Assembly: GCF_003286085.1 (NCBI RefSeq)
Contig: NW_020825294.1
Coordinates: 14,282,501-14,346,500 of the forward strand
Reading direction: 5' to 3'
Length of the DNA: 64,000 nt
Source: Drosophila persimilis
Lineage: Eukaryota > Arthropoda > Insecta > Diptera > Drosophilidae
Made by a program: the position numbers and the translations under genes
In this document: in pieces, positions 32,077-42,746 of the stretch
Position numbering within the stretch: position 1 is the stretch's first letter
Layout of the letters: each line of letters starts with the position of its first letter
The notes under the pieces: generated by a model
The model's database searches: none
Seen by the model: the letters and a program-made list of their open reading frames with translations, nothing else
Told to the model about the DNA's origin: nothing

Positions 32077-32984
32077 GATTGGCTGATGGATTTGCTATAA
32101 CGCGTATCAGAGTCGCAAAGCAGGTGAGCGGAAATGGAGAAGTGGAAGTTTTGAACGACGAACCGTGGATATGTGGCCTTGGCGGAATTTATCGCGAGTA
32201 TTTAGTATATAGTAGAAGTCGGGCACCGGTTGCCGGAATATATAAATATAAAATACTACTATCAAATAAAAAAATGTCCAACCAAGAGCGACTAATAAGC
32301 AATGATATTGATGCACAAGGTACCCCTATATAGAGTCGGTTGCAAAACGAATGTTGAAAACAATATACCCTCGAAGTGCAGGGTAGCGCGTCACTTGGCG
32401 TTCTGTTACGGTCAAGCGCGGCACCGAAAAATATTCTCCCACCAACAACAACGCAAGCAAACGGTGGAGAAGCGAAAGCGAAATGGAAAACGAAACGAAT
32501 GCACCGCTGCTGCTGCTTGTATGTGTGTGCGTATGGATATAAGTGCTATGTACCGTGGCTTGGGTTGACGAACCAACCTTTTGACGAGATGTAAAACAAC
32601 GGTTAAAACGGTGGATAACCGTTTTATATACAATATGTATAATTTAAAATGCGTACGTATGTATGTATATGTAAAATAAATACATATGTTGTGCCGTATG
32701 TATGGATCGTGTCTTATTTTTGTTGGCAATATCATTAGTTAAATACACAGACGCAGTGATTTATTTTATTTATTCATATATTTGGACGTTGACATGCAAT
32801 GACTGCATCTTTCAAGAGGCGATGCAGTTACTGCACCGTCAAGTGGCCCGTGTGACACCATCAGAAGGCTGTTACGCGCGGATCCCAGGCAAAACGCAGC
32901 CCTCCTCCCGCCCAACCGACCGAGGGGCGCTGCCGCATGACGCGCGGTGCGTAGCCGAACCAAACGCGAACATGCAAGAAAGAT

Positions 32985-34320
32985 AGCTATTAGACTAACA
33001 TTCGAGGAAAATTAGCACTAAACTTACTAAGAAACTAAGCATGCAATCAAAATACAAATACCACTACATTTACTAATTAATAGGTGTGTAAGGATTAGTA
33101 ATTTAATAAGAGGAAGAGAATTAGTGGAGGATATAATATGGTAGAGGGAATTATAATCCGAGCATGAGACCCTAAACGGTTCATGCAAGGAATAATTCGA
33201 TCTACAAAGTGGAAGGAACAACGGTATAAAATTTCTAGTCAGTCTAATAGGAATCGTGTCTATGTCTATGTCACCCCTGATCAAGTTGTGCATAAATATC
33301 ACACCAAGCATTTTTCTACGGTTAACTAAGGATGGGAGGTTTACTAATAATAGTCTACTAGAGTAAGATGGGAGTCTTACACCCGCATCCCAGTTAAGGC
33401 CCCGCAGAGCAAAGAGTAAAAAGTTTTTCTGTACTGATTCTATACGGTCCTGGTGTACTTTGTACTGAGGGCACCATACACAGGAGCCGTATTCTAAGAT
33501 CGGACGAACAAGCGAGGTATAGAGAGTCTTTGTTATATAGGGGTCGTCAAATTCCTTTGACCACCTCTTTATAAACCCAAGCACGCCCATGGCCTTATTT
33601 ACCATGGTAGAAATGTGTTCGGAAAACTTTAACTTGGGGTCTAACATAACACCCAGATCATCCACCAGGGTAATTCTCTCAAGAGAACCACCAAATAGGC
33701 TGTAGGGAGCCAACAAAGGGCTAGAACGATGAAATGTCATAACTTTGCATTTCGAGGCATTAAGGTGTAACAAGTTTGCACAACACCATGACTGAAAGTT
33801 ATTGAGATCGGATTGCAAGCGAGAATGAAATGAAATGTCCTTGTACTGGACACAGAGTTTAACATCATCCGCATACATAAGTACTCGAGAGTATGTTAAT
33901 ACTGAAGGTAAGTCATTAATAAAGAGTGTGAAGAGTAAGGGGCCTAGATGGCTGCCTTGTGGTACTCCCGAAGAAACCTTTACTGGTAAAGAGAGGGAGT
34001 TTTTGAAGAGGACTCTTTGAGACCTAGAACAAAGATAGCTAGAAATCCATCTCAGGAGGTTGGGCGGAAACCCAAAAAGGTCAAGTTTATGCGCTAAAAG
34101 GGAATGATTTACAGAGTCAAATGCTTTACTAAAGTCGGTGTAAATAACATCCGTCTGTAAGTTACATTGAAAGCCTTTAATAATGAAAGAGGTAAACTCT
34201 AACAAGTTCGTGGTGGTTGATCGCCGCCTTATAAATCCATGCTGAGTTGGAGATATAAGTGACTTGCAGAGATGTTGGAATAGCGGATAACTTTGCTATA
34301 CCTCTATATAAAACCGAAAA
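32985..34320 (-). mobile_element. Jockey-clade LINE fragment inside the BEL-T unit 1 leader
   Basis: This 5'-truncated, same-strand LINE piece begins inside the RT domain. The 3' end is uncertain and I see no poly(A) tail. It is present at the same place in unit 2 (40631-41966), so it was there before the tandem duplication. Confidence 0.75.
33027..34205 (-). CDS. Jockey-type reverse transcriptase, unit 1 copy
   Basis: The 392-codon open frame has VIYTDFSKAFDSVNHSLLAH (first palm Asp), VSSGVPQGSHLGPLLFTLF, the catalytic MYADDVKLCV, LNASKCKVMTF, VDDLGVMLDPKLKFSEHI and VRPILEYGSCVWCPQ. These are RT motifs in canonical order for Jockey/CR1-type LINEs. One frameshift upstream (near 34265) separates it from QHGFIRRRSTTTNLLEF. 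There is no endonuclease or ORF1, so it is a fragment with an open RT core. Confidence 0.85.
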   Translation of the reverse strand: MLEFTSFIIKGFQCNLQTDVIYTDFSKAFDSVNHSLLAHKLDLFGFPPNLLRWISSYLCSRSQRVLFKNSLSLPVKVSSGVPQGSHLGPLLFTLFINDLPSVLTYSRVLMYADDVKLCVQYKDISFHSRLQSDLNNFQSWCCANLLHLNASKCKVMTFHRSSPLLAPYSLFGGSLERITLVDDLGVMLDPKLKFSEHISTMVNKAMGVLGFIKRWSKEFDDPYITKTLYTSLVRPILEYGSCVWCPQYKVHQDRIESVQKNFLLFALRGLNWDAGVRLPSYSSRLLLVNLPSLVNRRKMLGVIFMHNLIRGDIDIDTIPIRLTRNFIPLFLPLCRSNYSLHEPFRVSCSDYNSLYHIISSTNSLPLIKLLILTHLLISKCSGICILIACLVS

Positions 34321-34693
34321 ACTATGGAACGTTGAGCATGGAAAAAAAACAACAATATAATTGCAAGAATATGAATTTATGATTGTTGTCAGCCGCTTGG
34401 ATTGCGTTGCGATGTGTACATGTGCTTGTATGCATGTGCATATGTCAGCAACCAAAGCTCAGCGGGTAGCTGGGAGAGGTAGGAATATATACACTGGATC
34501 GGAGGTTGACCGCAGGAGCTTGCTCGGATCAAATTAAACCTTTGGAGAAGTAGGTGGCCACAACCGTTGGCAGAACGAAGTATGGTTTAATTTGGAGCTA
34601 GAGCGAGAAATGGAGAAATAGAGCGATCCGCCGATGCTGGCTGGGGTGAGCTTCTCCTTATGGGGAAGGCGAAGATCCGGCTCGAAGGACCAA

Positions 34694-34996
34694 TGTTTGT
34701 ACGGTTGCGGATGTGAAGCTCAAGTCTCCAACGACGATATGGATGATGAAGTGAAACCTCCTGTAGCCGTCGCAAGAAAAGAAAATGCCGTGGTGCTTTG
34801 TGGTAAATGGGTATTATTTATTTCGGGGGGTTGCGCGATCGTGCGTTTGAAACGGGGGTTGAAACGTCACTACTTAACTCTATGCCTTATGGTGCTTTTT
34901 CTGCCGTGAGCGCCGTGTGGATCGTGGATTGTGGATCCGAGCGCGCCTGCGAGCACGCGAGAGCGAGCCGGGACCGAGGCGCGCGGAGCCGGCACA
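34694..34996 (-). repeat. BEL-T LTR2 (middle LTR, recombinant)
   Basis: The left end (TGTTTGTACGGTTGCGGATG) is identical to LTR3 and differs from LTR1. From 34787 rightward it is identical to LTR1 and differs from LTR3. The switch lies between 34713 and 34786. It serves as 3' LTR of unit 2 and 5' LTR of unit 1. Confidence 0.85.
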
Positions 34997-35146
34997 GTGC
35001 CTCCCCCCTTGCAGGATTGCAAAGTATAATTGGGTGGCCTATGGCTGGGTGGACGCCCCCGACACGATCCATCCAAAAACGGTGCTCTGGGCCACCGGCG
35101 GGCCGTCCTCACGCGCAAGGAACCCGGGCTGGATCACCTTCGGGTA
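34997..35146 (-). other. Displaced BEL protease fragment, unit 2
   Basis: Identical counterpart of 27351-27500, at the 7,646-bp offset. Confidence 0.7.
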
Positions 35147-35691
35147 GACAGGGTAGACAGCGACAGCGCATCAGTCACCGAGTCCTTAAACGCGTCAAGG
35201 AAGTCACTGGAAAGCAGGGTTACTGCACCAACGAAAGTTTTTCCATTATCTGAATGGATACGCTGTGGACATCCGCGCCTTGCGACGAACCGAGCGAAAG
35301 CGGCGAGAAATTTTTCGGTGGTGAGGTCGGACGTGGGTTCTAAATGTATCGCCTTTGTGGAAAAGCACACGAATACGCACACATACCCCTTCGTGATCAG
35401 ACATGCTCTCCCTGTATAGTTCCGTATTTCGAAAGGACCCGCGTAATCAATCCCTGTATGCGTAAACGGTCTGGAAAAGGACGACCGCTCGGTTGGAAGA
35501 TCTCCCATCATTTGGGTTTGCAACCTCCTTTTGTGAATAACGCAGACCTTGCAGGAATTCACAGCCCCCTTCATAAGCCTTTGAACCTTTGGAATCCAAT
35601 ACTTTGATCGAATGAGGCGCACCATCAATTGGTTGCCGCCATGAATAGTTATCCGGCGTGTAAATTGCGCGAGAAGGCGAGACAATCGCAA
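35147..35691 (-). pseudogene. BEL-T unit 2 integrase, truncated
   Basis: Counterpart of 27501-28045 with the same translation: HHCC region, both Asp blocks, no Glu block. Confidence 0.8.
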
Positions 35692-35898
35692 TTATATGGG
35701 AGAATGATTGGATGTCGTTCGTCGTATCTTAGCACTTCAGAGCCTGCGATACGGCCGCATGCTCTGATCAACCCATGGCGGTCTAGGAAAGGGTTCATGT
35801 TCAGGATAGAACATGACCTTGGCGTTGGCCGCTTACCGCTTACGCAGCGGTACTCCTCGGGGTATTCTCTACGCTGCGTCTCTAGGATAAGAGTTTTT

Positions 35899-36432
35899 TC
35901 AGCTTCGGTAATTTCGCCGCTCGTAAGATGGCCCTTTTGCGCGGTGGCTAACTTCCGGCAGCGCTTGGTAAAGCGCAGGATAATATGATCGGACTCGTAG
36001 AGCTCTCTCCAGATTGGAGAATCGTTCGAGGAAGTCTTCGGCTGGGTTGAGTGCGAAATAGGCCTTTACAGTTCGCTGCTCTAAGGTCATAACGGGGGAG
36101 TTACTAACTGGTGCCGGCCATTGATCTCGGCCGCTCTGCAGCCAAGTTGGTCCGTGCCACCAGAGTTGGTTATCCACCAACTCCTGTAACGGCACGCCTC
36201 TGCTGGCTAAGTCCGCGGGGTTCTGTTCGGATGGAACGTGGCCCCACTTCTCAATATCGGTCGCTTGAGATATCCTCGGTTGGCCACGAACGTGGTCCAG
36301 TGACACGCGGACTTTGCCAGCCATGCGAGGACTATGGTGGAATCGGTCTAGCAATAGCAGCTCGTACTTGCTGTTCCAGGCATATTCGGCAGGATAGCCG
36401 CCGCCATTTCGGACAAAAGCACTGCCCCGCAA
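35899..36432 (-). pseudogene. BEL-T unit 2 RNase H, C-terminal part
   Basis: Same translation as 28253-28786. Confidence 0.75.
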
Positions 36433-37037
36433 AGCTCTAACCGGGGGAGCGTCACGGTTTTCACGGGTGCGACTCGCGTTTTCGCTGTGAGAAGCTGCAA
36501 CTCGACCAAACGGTCAATCTCAATGCGCACGTAGATGGCGGCACCGTAAGCCTTCTCTGATGCATCGCAGAACCCATGATGTTCGACTTTTACCGCTGGC
36601 CGGGAGCCGACCCATCTTGGAATATGGATTTGGTCGAGAGCGGAGTAGCTCCGCAGGAAACTTTGCCAGCGCTGGCGCATCTCGCTTGGAAGCTCATCGT
36701 CCCATCCCAGGTCCTGCAACCAGATTTCTTGCATGAAGATCTTGGACCGGACATTGAATGGGGCCAACCACCCCGCGGGGTCGAACAGCCTTGCGATCTG
36801 GGACAGAACTGCTCGCTTGGTGTATGACGACTCAGGCGCTGACTCGGGAGGGACAAAAAAAAACTCGTCTGAAGTCGCTTTCCAGCGAATCCCGAGAGTC
36901 TTAGCCGAGCTCTCTTCCACCATCTCCAAAAAATCGGTGTGGAGAAGATGAGCACTCGGAATTCCTGCCAGAATAGCTTTGTGGTTTGAAGTCCACTTCC
37001 GCAGCGGAGACCGTGCAGAGCTAAGAGCGGCCTGCAA
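36348..37037 (-). pseudogene. BEL-T unit 2 reverse transcriptase end and RNase H start
   Basis: Same translation as 28702-29391. The damaged MYVDG block recurs upstream at about 37046-37116, so the lesion predates the duplication. Confidence 0.8.
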
Positions 37038-37212
37038 CTCGCGGATCGTTAGTCGAGCCTCATCGGTAGAATCCGCTCCGTCCTAGCCGGACCGTCGACA
37101 TACATGAATGACCGGATAATACGACTCGCTTTCGGATATCTGGACTGGACGTCGCTTGCTAGCTGTTGCAACACTCGGATGGCAAGAAAAGGAGCGCAAT
37201 TGACTCCGAAGG

Positions 37213-38307
37213 TTACGGTCTTAAGTTCATAGTCGCGGATGTGTCCCTCCTTGTTTCGAAATAATATTCGCTGGAAAGGGGTGTGTTTCGGGTCAACCCA
37301 AATTTACGATACATTTTGGTGATGTCCGCGTTGAAAACGTATAGGATTAGGATCTGGAGGGTCAAGTCAGATTGGAGGACCGGGCCGGCGTGCAGAAGAT
37401 CATTCAAACTCACACCGTTGGTCGACGGGCTGGATGCGTTAAATACCACCCGGACCTTCGTGGTAGTGCTCTCAGGCTTGAAGACAGCGTGGTGCGGAAG
37501 GTAGTAGGTTGAGGACCCATGAGTCGGAGGAACTTCTGTCATGTGTTCAAGCTCTAGGTATTCTTGGATCACGGTGTCGTACTGCTCTTGTAGGGGACTG
37601 TTTCTTTTCAAGCGATTTTCGTTTCTTAGGAACTGGGCCAGCGAGATGAGATGATCTGGGTCGCGAAACGGTGTCGTGACGACGTATTTCCCGCTTGGCG
37701 TTCTTGACGTAGTTCGGAGGAAATTTCTTTCGCAGTACGAATCCGACTCGCTTTCTATATATTCTTCTATATTCTTTGTGAGGAGTTTGTCTAACGGAGT
37801 CTCTAGCTTGGTGGAAATTTGCGTGGAGAAGAATGCAACCCTGCCTTGTACCGTGTTTGGCACTGGGCCTGTAAGAACCCATCCGAAAATGGTTTCCTGT
37901 CCGAGGAGAGATCCACAGATGTTCGTCTGTGAGCTCAAGAGGATGGATGAAAGGATGTCGGCACCAATCAGGACATCTATTTGTGAGCTTTCGTAAAATG
38001 TCGGGTCTGCCCATGGCAGGTTCGGCAAGTCTCGCAACGAGTGTTGCGGGATCGAATGGGAGGGAAGGCTGCCTGATAGTTTCGGCAGGACATAGGCTGT
38101 GGCGTCCAAGTGTAAGCCCGGCTTAGTCGGGGAGCGGATGAAAAAATGGCAGAGCTTCTTGGACTGAGCGGATATTGTCTGATTGAGGCCCGAGACCTGT
38201 GCCTGGGCGAGTGGGAATGCACGGATTGGCTGGAAACTGGAGTGCCACGGTGCAGCAGCGTATAATGCCGGTCTCCACACGTGTTGCAGTTGTGGGCGCT
38301 TTGGCAT
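37213..38307 (-). pseudogene. BEL-T unit 2 protease end and reverse transcriptase start
   Basis: Same translation as 29567-30661. Confidence 0.8.
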
Positions 38308-39722
38308 TCACGAATCTGGTGACCTCTTGCGAAAAAGTTTAAGCAAAGCATTTTTTGCTTAATATAGCTGGAGCGAGCATCAGGTCTCATCTGAAGGAAT
38401 TGAGGGCATACCCGGATCGGATGGTTCTCTTTGGAGCAAAGATCACACGTTCTCCGCTTCGGATCCACAGTTGTTCCGAACGATTGAACCCGCCTTGCAA
38501 CAGGACTCCCTTGGGAACGGAATGGGTTGGGATTGCCCTTTGAACTCTCTGACATGGGTAGACTCGCCCTGGAGTGGGCCTGAGTCTCCATGCCTGGATG
38601 GCCGTCCTCGGTCACCTCGAGAGACAGGTACCGCTCCGCCAGGAACTTGTCCATAGCGTGCCAGGTGGGAATTTCGGACTTGTGTGTCACGGACTGCTCC
38701 CAAAGCTCCAAAGTCGCTTTCGGCAACTTCGCGGATATGAGGTACACTAACACTCCGTCAGCGAAAATGCTGTCTGTGGAGACCTCGGAGTGGTTGAGTG
38801 TCGTAAGGCACTTGTGGACGGCCCTCTGAAGCTCTTTTAGCGCTGCAGCTGACTCGGTGCGGATTTGGGGCAGACTGAGAAGGATCTTCAGCTGGGCTTT
38901 GAGTATCAGCCTCTTGTTCTGGAAACGCTCACGGAGGGCGCTCCATGCGGATGCGAACCCTTCGTTCGTGAGTGGAGCCTGTGCCACTATGTCGTGGGCC
39001 TCACCGCTTGTTTTTTTGTTGAGGTGGAACAGTTTTTCTACTGGAGCCAACCTCAGGTTCTCTATATAAATGGCGGTGAACAGGTCTCGGAACGTGGGCC
39101 ACTGCTGGTAGTCCCCACTGAAAACTTCAGTGTCACATGGAGGAAGACGGCAACCGCCGGAAGTCGGCACTTGAATGGCCAGTTGAGGCGTGTGAGGGAC
39201 AGTCCGGGGTTCGAGCTGATCGTTCAGTTCGGCAAGGCATTGCGCGTAGACCGCGTAGCAGTCATCGTACATCCCCTGGGCGTCAGCTACCCCCTCTGGA
39301 TCTACTTCCGTTTTCGCCTCCACACAGGCCTCGATCTCCGCGTCCACCTTCGCCCACAGGCTTCGGAGTTGCTCTCCATGGACTTGGGAGAGCGAGCGGG
39401 TTGGTGTGCTAGCATCAGGAGCGCTGATCTTCTGGTCGAAGCGTGTCAGTCTGCTTGCAGCCAAGGCAAACTTAGACCGTGCGGAACTGGCGGCCGATTG
39501 GGCCATAGTGCTCGGAACCGTGCGAGGGACGACCGAGGGGAACAACAAGGCCTCAAAGGCATGTGGTGTGTGAGCCCTGGACGTGGTCGGACCTCGCTCA
39601 GCTGGGGCCGGACGGGAAGGTGTGGGCGTAGTGATTGAGCCGTTGGAGCTGGGTGGATGGGTCAAACTCAGCGAACTCGCCTGCTTAAACTTCTTGCGAG
39701 ATTTCTTCTCACCAGTGGGCAT
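37977..39722 (-). CDS. BEL-T unit 2 gag
   Basis: 581 codons, identical to unit 1 gag except for three residues: QQWPTFRD versus QQWATFRD, VAQAPLTN versus VAQPPLTN, and VTHKSEI versus VTHNSEI. Each comes from a single base change (near 39098, 38978 and 38679). The same Cys-to-Phe change is present in the second knuckle. Confidence 0.85.
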   Translation of the reverse strand: MPTGEKKSRKKFKQASSLSLTHPPSSNGSITTPTPSRPAPAERGPTTSRAHTPHAFEALLFPSVVPRTVPSTMAQSAASSARSKFALAASRLTRFDQKISAPDASTPTRSLSQVHGEQLRSLWAKVDAEIEACVEAKTEVDPEGVADAQGMYDDCYAVYAQCLAELNDQLEPRTVPHTPQLAIQVPTSGGCRLPPCDTEVFSGDYQQWPTFRDLFTAIYIENLRLAPVEKLFHLNKKTSGEAHDIVAQAPLTNEGFASAWSALRERFQNKRLILKAQLKILLSLPQIRTESAAALKELQRAVHKCLTTLNHSEVSTDSIFADGVLVYLISAKLPKATLELWEQSVTHKSEIPTWHAMDKFLAERYLSLEVTEDGHPGMETQAHSRASLPMSESSKGNPNPFRSQGSPVARRVQSFGTTVDPKRRTCDLCSKENHPIRVCPQFLQMRPDARSSYIKQKMLCLNFFARGHQIRECQSAHNCNTCGDRHYTLLHRGTPVSSQSVHSHSPRHRSRASIRQYPLSPRSSAIFSSAPRLSRAYTWTPQPMSCRNYQAAFPPIRSRNTRCETCRTCHGQTRHFTKAHK

Positions 39723-42418
39723 GATTGGCTGATGGATTTGCTATAACGCGTATCAGAGTCGCAAAGCAGGTGAGCGGAAATGGAGAAGTGGAAGTTTTGA
39801 ACGACGAACCGTGGATATGTGGCCTTGGCGGAATTTATCGCGAGTATTTAGTATATAGTAGAAGTCGGGCACCGGTTGCCGGAATATATAAATATAAAAT
39901 ACTACTATCAAATAAAAAAATGTCCAACCAAGAGCGACTAATAAGCAATGATATTGATGCACAAGGTACCCCTATATAGAGTCGGTTGCAAAACGAATGT
40001 TGAAAACAATATACCCTCGAAGTGCAGGGTAGCGCGTCACTTGGCGTTCTGTTACGGTCAAGCGCGGCACCGAAAAATATTCTCCCACCAACAACAACGC
40101 AAGCAAACGGTGGAGAAGCGAAAGCGAAATGGAAAACGAAACGAATGCACCGCTGCTGCTGCTTGTATGTGTGTGCGTATGGATATAAGTGCTATGTACC
40201 GTGGCTTGGGTTGACGAACCAACCTTTTGACGAGATGTAAAACAACGGTTAAAACGGTGGATAACCGTTTTATATACAATATGTATAATTTAAAATGCGT
40301 ACGTATGTATGTATATGTAAAATAAATACATATGTTGTGCCGTATGTATGGATCGTGTCTTATTTTTGTTGGCAATATCATTAGTTAAATACACAGACGC
40401 AGTGATTTATTTTATTTATTCATATATTTGGACGTTGACATGCAATGACTGCATCTTTCAAGAGGCGATGCAGTTACTGCACCGTCAAGTGGCCCGTGTG
40501 ACACCATCAGAAGGCTGTTACGCGCGGATCCCAGGCAAAACGCAGCCCTCCTCCCGCCCAACCGACCGAGGGGCGCTGCCGCATGACGCGCGGTGCGTAG
40601 CCGAACCAAACGCGAACATGCAAGAAAGATAGCTATTAGACTAACATTCGAGGAAAATTAGCACTAAACTTACTAAGAAACTAAGCATGCAATCAAAATA
40701 CAAATACCACTACATTTACTAATTAATAGGTGTGTAAGGATTAGTAATTTAATAAGAGGAAGAGAATTAGTGGAGGATATAATATGGTAGAGGGAATTAT
40801 AATCCGAGCATGAGACCCTAAACGGTTCATGCAAGGAATAATTCGATCTACAAAGTGGAAGGAACAACGGTATAAAATTTCTAGTCAGTCTAATAGGAAT
40901 CGTGTCTATGTCTATGTCACCCCTGATCAAGTTGTGCATAAATATCACACCAAGCATTTTTCTACGGTTAACTAAGGATGGGAGGTTTACTAATAATAGT
41001 CTACTAGAGTAAGATGGGAGTCTTACACCCGCATCCCAGTTAAGGCCCCGCAGAGCAAAGAGTAAAAAGTTTTTCTGTACTGATTCTATACGGTCCTGGT
41101 GTACTTTGTACTGAGGGCACCATACACAGGAGCCGTATTCTAAGATCGGACGAACAAGCGAGGTATAGAGAGTCTTTGTTATATAGGGGTCGTCAAATTC
41201 CTTTGACCACCTCTTTATAAACCCAAGCACGCCCATGGCCTTATTTACCATGGTAGAAATGTGTTCGGAAAACTTTAACTTGGGGTCTAACATAACACCC
41301 AGATCATCCACCAGGGTAATTCTCTCAAGAGAACCACCAAATAGGCTGTAGGGAGCCAACAAAGGGCTAGAACGATGAAATGTCATAACTTTGCATTTCG
41401 AGGCATTAAGGTGTAACAAGTTTGCACAACACCATGACTGAAAGTTATTGAGATCGGATTGCAAGCGAGAATGAAATGAAATGTCCTTGTACTGGACACA
41501 GAGTTTAACATCATCCGCATACATAAGTACTCGAGAGTATGTTAATACTGAAGGTAAGTCATTAATAAAGAGTGTGAAGAGTAAGGGGCCTAGATGGCTG
41601 CCTTGTGGTACTCCCGAAGAAACCTTTACTGGTAAAGAGAGGGAGTTTTTGAAGAGGACTCTTTGAGACCTAGAACAAAGATAGCTAGAAATCCATCTCA
41701 GGAGGTTGGGCGGAAACCCAAAAAGGTCAAGTTTATGCGCTAAAAGGGAATGATTTACAGAGTCAAATGCTTTACTAAAGTCGGTGTAAATAACATCCGT
41801 CTGTAAGTTACATTGAAAGCCTTTAATAATGAAAGAGGTAAACTCTAACAAGTTCGTGGTGGTTGATCGCCGCCTTATAAATCCATGCTGAGTTGGAGAT
41901 ATAAGTGACTTGCAGAGATGTTGGAATAGCGGATAACTTTGCTATACCTCTATATAAAACCGAAAAACTATGGAACGTTGAGCATGGAAAAAAAACAACA
42001 ATATAATTGCAAGAATATGAATTTATGATTGTTGTCAGCCGCTTGGATTGCGTTGCGATGTGTACATGTGCTTGTATGCATGTGCATATGTCAGCAACCA
42101 AAGCTCAGCGGGTAGCTGGGAGAGGTAGGAATATATACACTGGATCGGAGGTTGACCGCAGGAGCTTGCTCGGATCAAATTAAACCTTTGGAGAAGTAGG
42201 TGGCCACAACCGTTGGCAGAACGAAGTATGGTTTAATTTGGAGCTAGAGCGAGAAATGGATACATATGCCACGGGAACTCGGACTGGGATGGAAAACTTG
42301 GACAAAATCACTGCATTGGTGTTGGGCTTACTTATCTTGAACTTGGAGCGATCCGCCGATGCTGGCTGGGGTGAGCTTCTCCTTATGGGGAAGGCGAAGA
42401 TCCGGCTCGAAGGACCAA
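39723..42418 (-). other. BEL-T unit 2 leader
   Basis: Counterpart of 32077-34693 with 79 bp more near 42258-42342. It carries the same Jockey-type fragment (about 40631-41966) and the same primer-binding-site-like sequence inside LTR3. Confidence 0.65.
40673..41851 (-). CDS. Jockey-type reverse transcriptase, unit 2 copy
   Basis: 392-codon open frame with a translation identical to 33027-34205, catalytic MYADDVKLCV included. Confidence 0.85.
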   Translation of the reverse strand: MLEFTSFIIKGFQCNLQTDVIYTDFSKAFDSVNHSLLAHKLDLFGFPPNLLRWISSYLCSRSQRVLFKNSLSLPVKVSSGVPQGSHLGPLLFTLFINDLPSVLTYSRVLMYADDVKLCVQYKDISFHSRLQSDLNNFQSWCCANLLHLNASKCKVMTFHRSSPLLAPYSLFGGSLERITLVDDLGVMLDPKLKFSEHISTMVNKAMGVLGFIKRWSKEFDDPYITKTLYTSLVRPILEYGSCVWCPQYKVHQDRIESVQKNFLLFALRGLNWDAGVRLPSYSSRLLLVNLPSLVNRRKMLGVIFMHNLIRGDIDIDTIPIRLTRNFIPLFLPLCRSNYSLHEPFRVSCSDYNSLYHIISSTNSLPLIKLLILTHLLISKCSGICILIACLVS

Positions 42419-42741
42419 TGTTTGTACGGTTGCGGATGTGAAGCTCAAGTCTCCAACGACGATATGGATGATGAAGTGAAACCTCCTGTAGCCGTCGCAA
42501 GAAAAGAAAATTCCGTGGTGCTTTGTGGTAAATGGGTATTATTTATTTCCGGGAGTCGCGCGATCGTGCGTTTGAAACGGGGGTTGAAACGTCACTACTT
42601 AACTCTATGCCTTATGGTGCTTTTTGGTGTGGATCGTGGATTGTGGATCCGAGCGCCCTCTCCGAGCGCGCGAGAGCGAGCCGGGACCGAGGCGCGCGTG
42701 CCGTCACAGTGCGCGGAAACTGTCTACTGCTGGCCTGAACA
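42419..42741 (-). repeat. BEL-T LTR3 (outer 5' LTR, only one with both ends intact)
   Basis: On the plus strand it runs TGTTTGTACGGTTGCGG...TGCTGGCCTGAACA (323 bp), TG...CA, followed by the CAATG duplication. It keeps the terminal ~32 bp that LTR1 and LTR2 lack. It has a 13-bp deletion (after GGTGCTTTTT) relative to them. Confidence 0.85.
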
Positions 42742-42746
42742 CAATG
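42742..42746. repeat. Target-site duplication of BEL-T, right copy (CAATG)
   Basis: Matches 27043-27047. Confidence 0.85.

Larger units (their letters stand above)
32077..34693 (-). other. BEL-T unit 1 leader, enlarged by a LINE insertion
   Basis: Between gag and LTR2 lies 2.6 kb. Directly inside LTR2 the minus strand reads TTGGTCCTTCGAGCCGGATC, the position and form of a primer-binding site. 32985-34320 is a Jockey-type LINE fragment. 32090-32985 and 34320-34690 show no coding potential. Near 34612 unit 1 has a short sequence where unit 2 has 79 bp more. Confidence 0.65.
27048..42741 (-). mobile_element. Tandem BEL/Pao retrotransposon BEL-T (LTR-internal-LTR-internal-LTR)
   Basis: Two internal units lie in direct tandem with an exact 7,646-bp offset and share three LTRs at 27048, 34694 and 42419. 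The whole is flanked by CAATG duplications, so it entered BEL-B once as a single element and was duplicated in place. Each unit encodes gag, protease-RT, RNase H and integrase on the minus strand and carries a Jockey-type RT fragment in the leader. All pol genes are damaged identically in both units. Confidence 0.85.
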
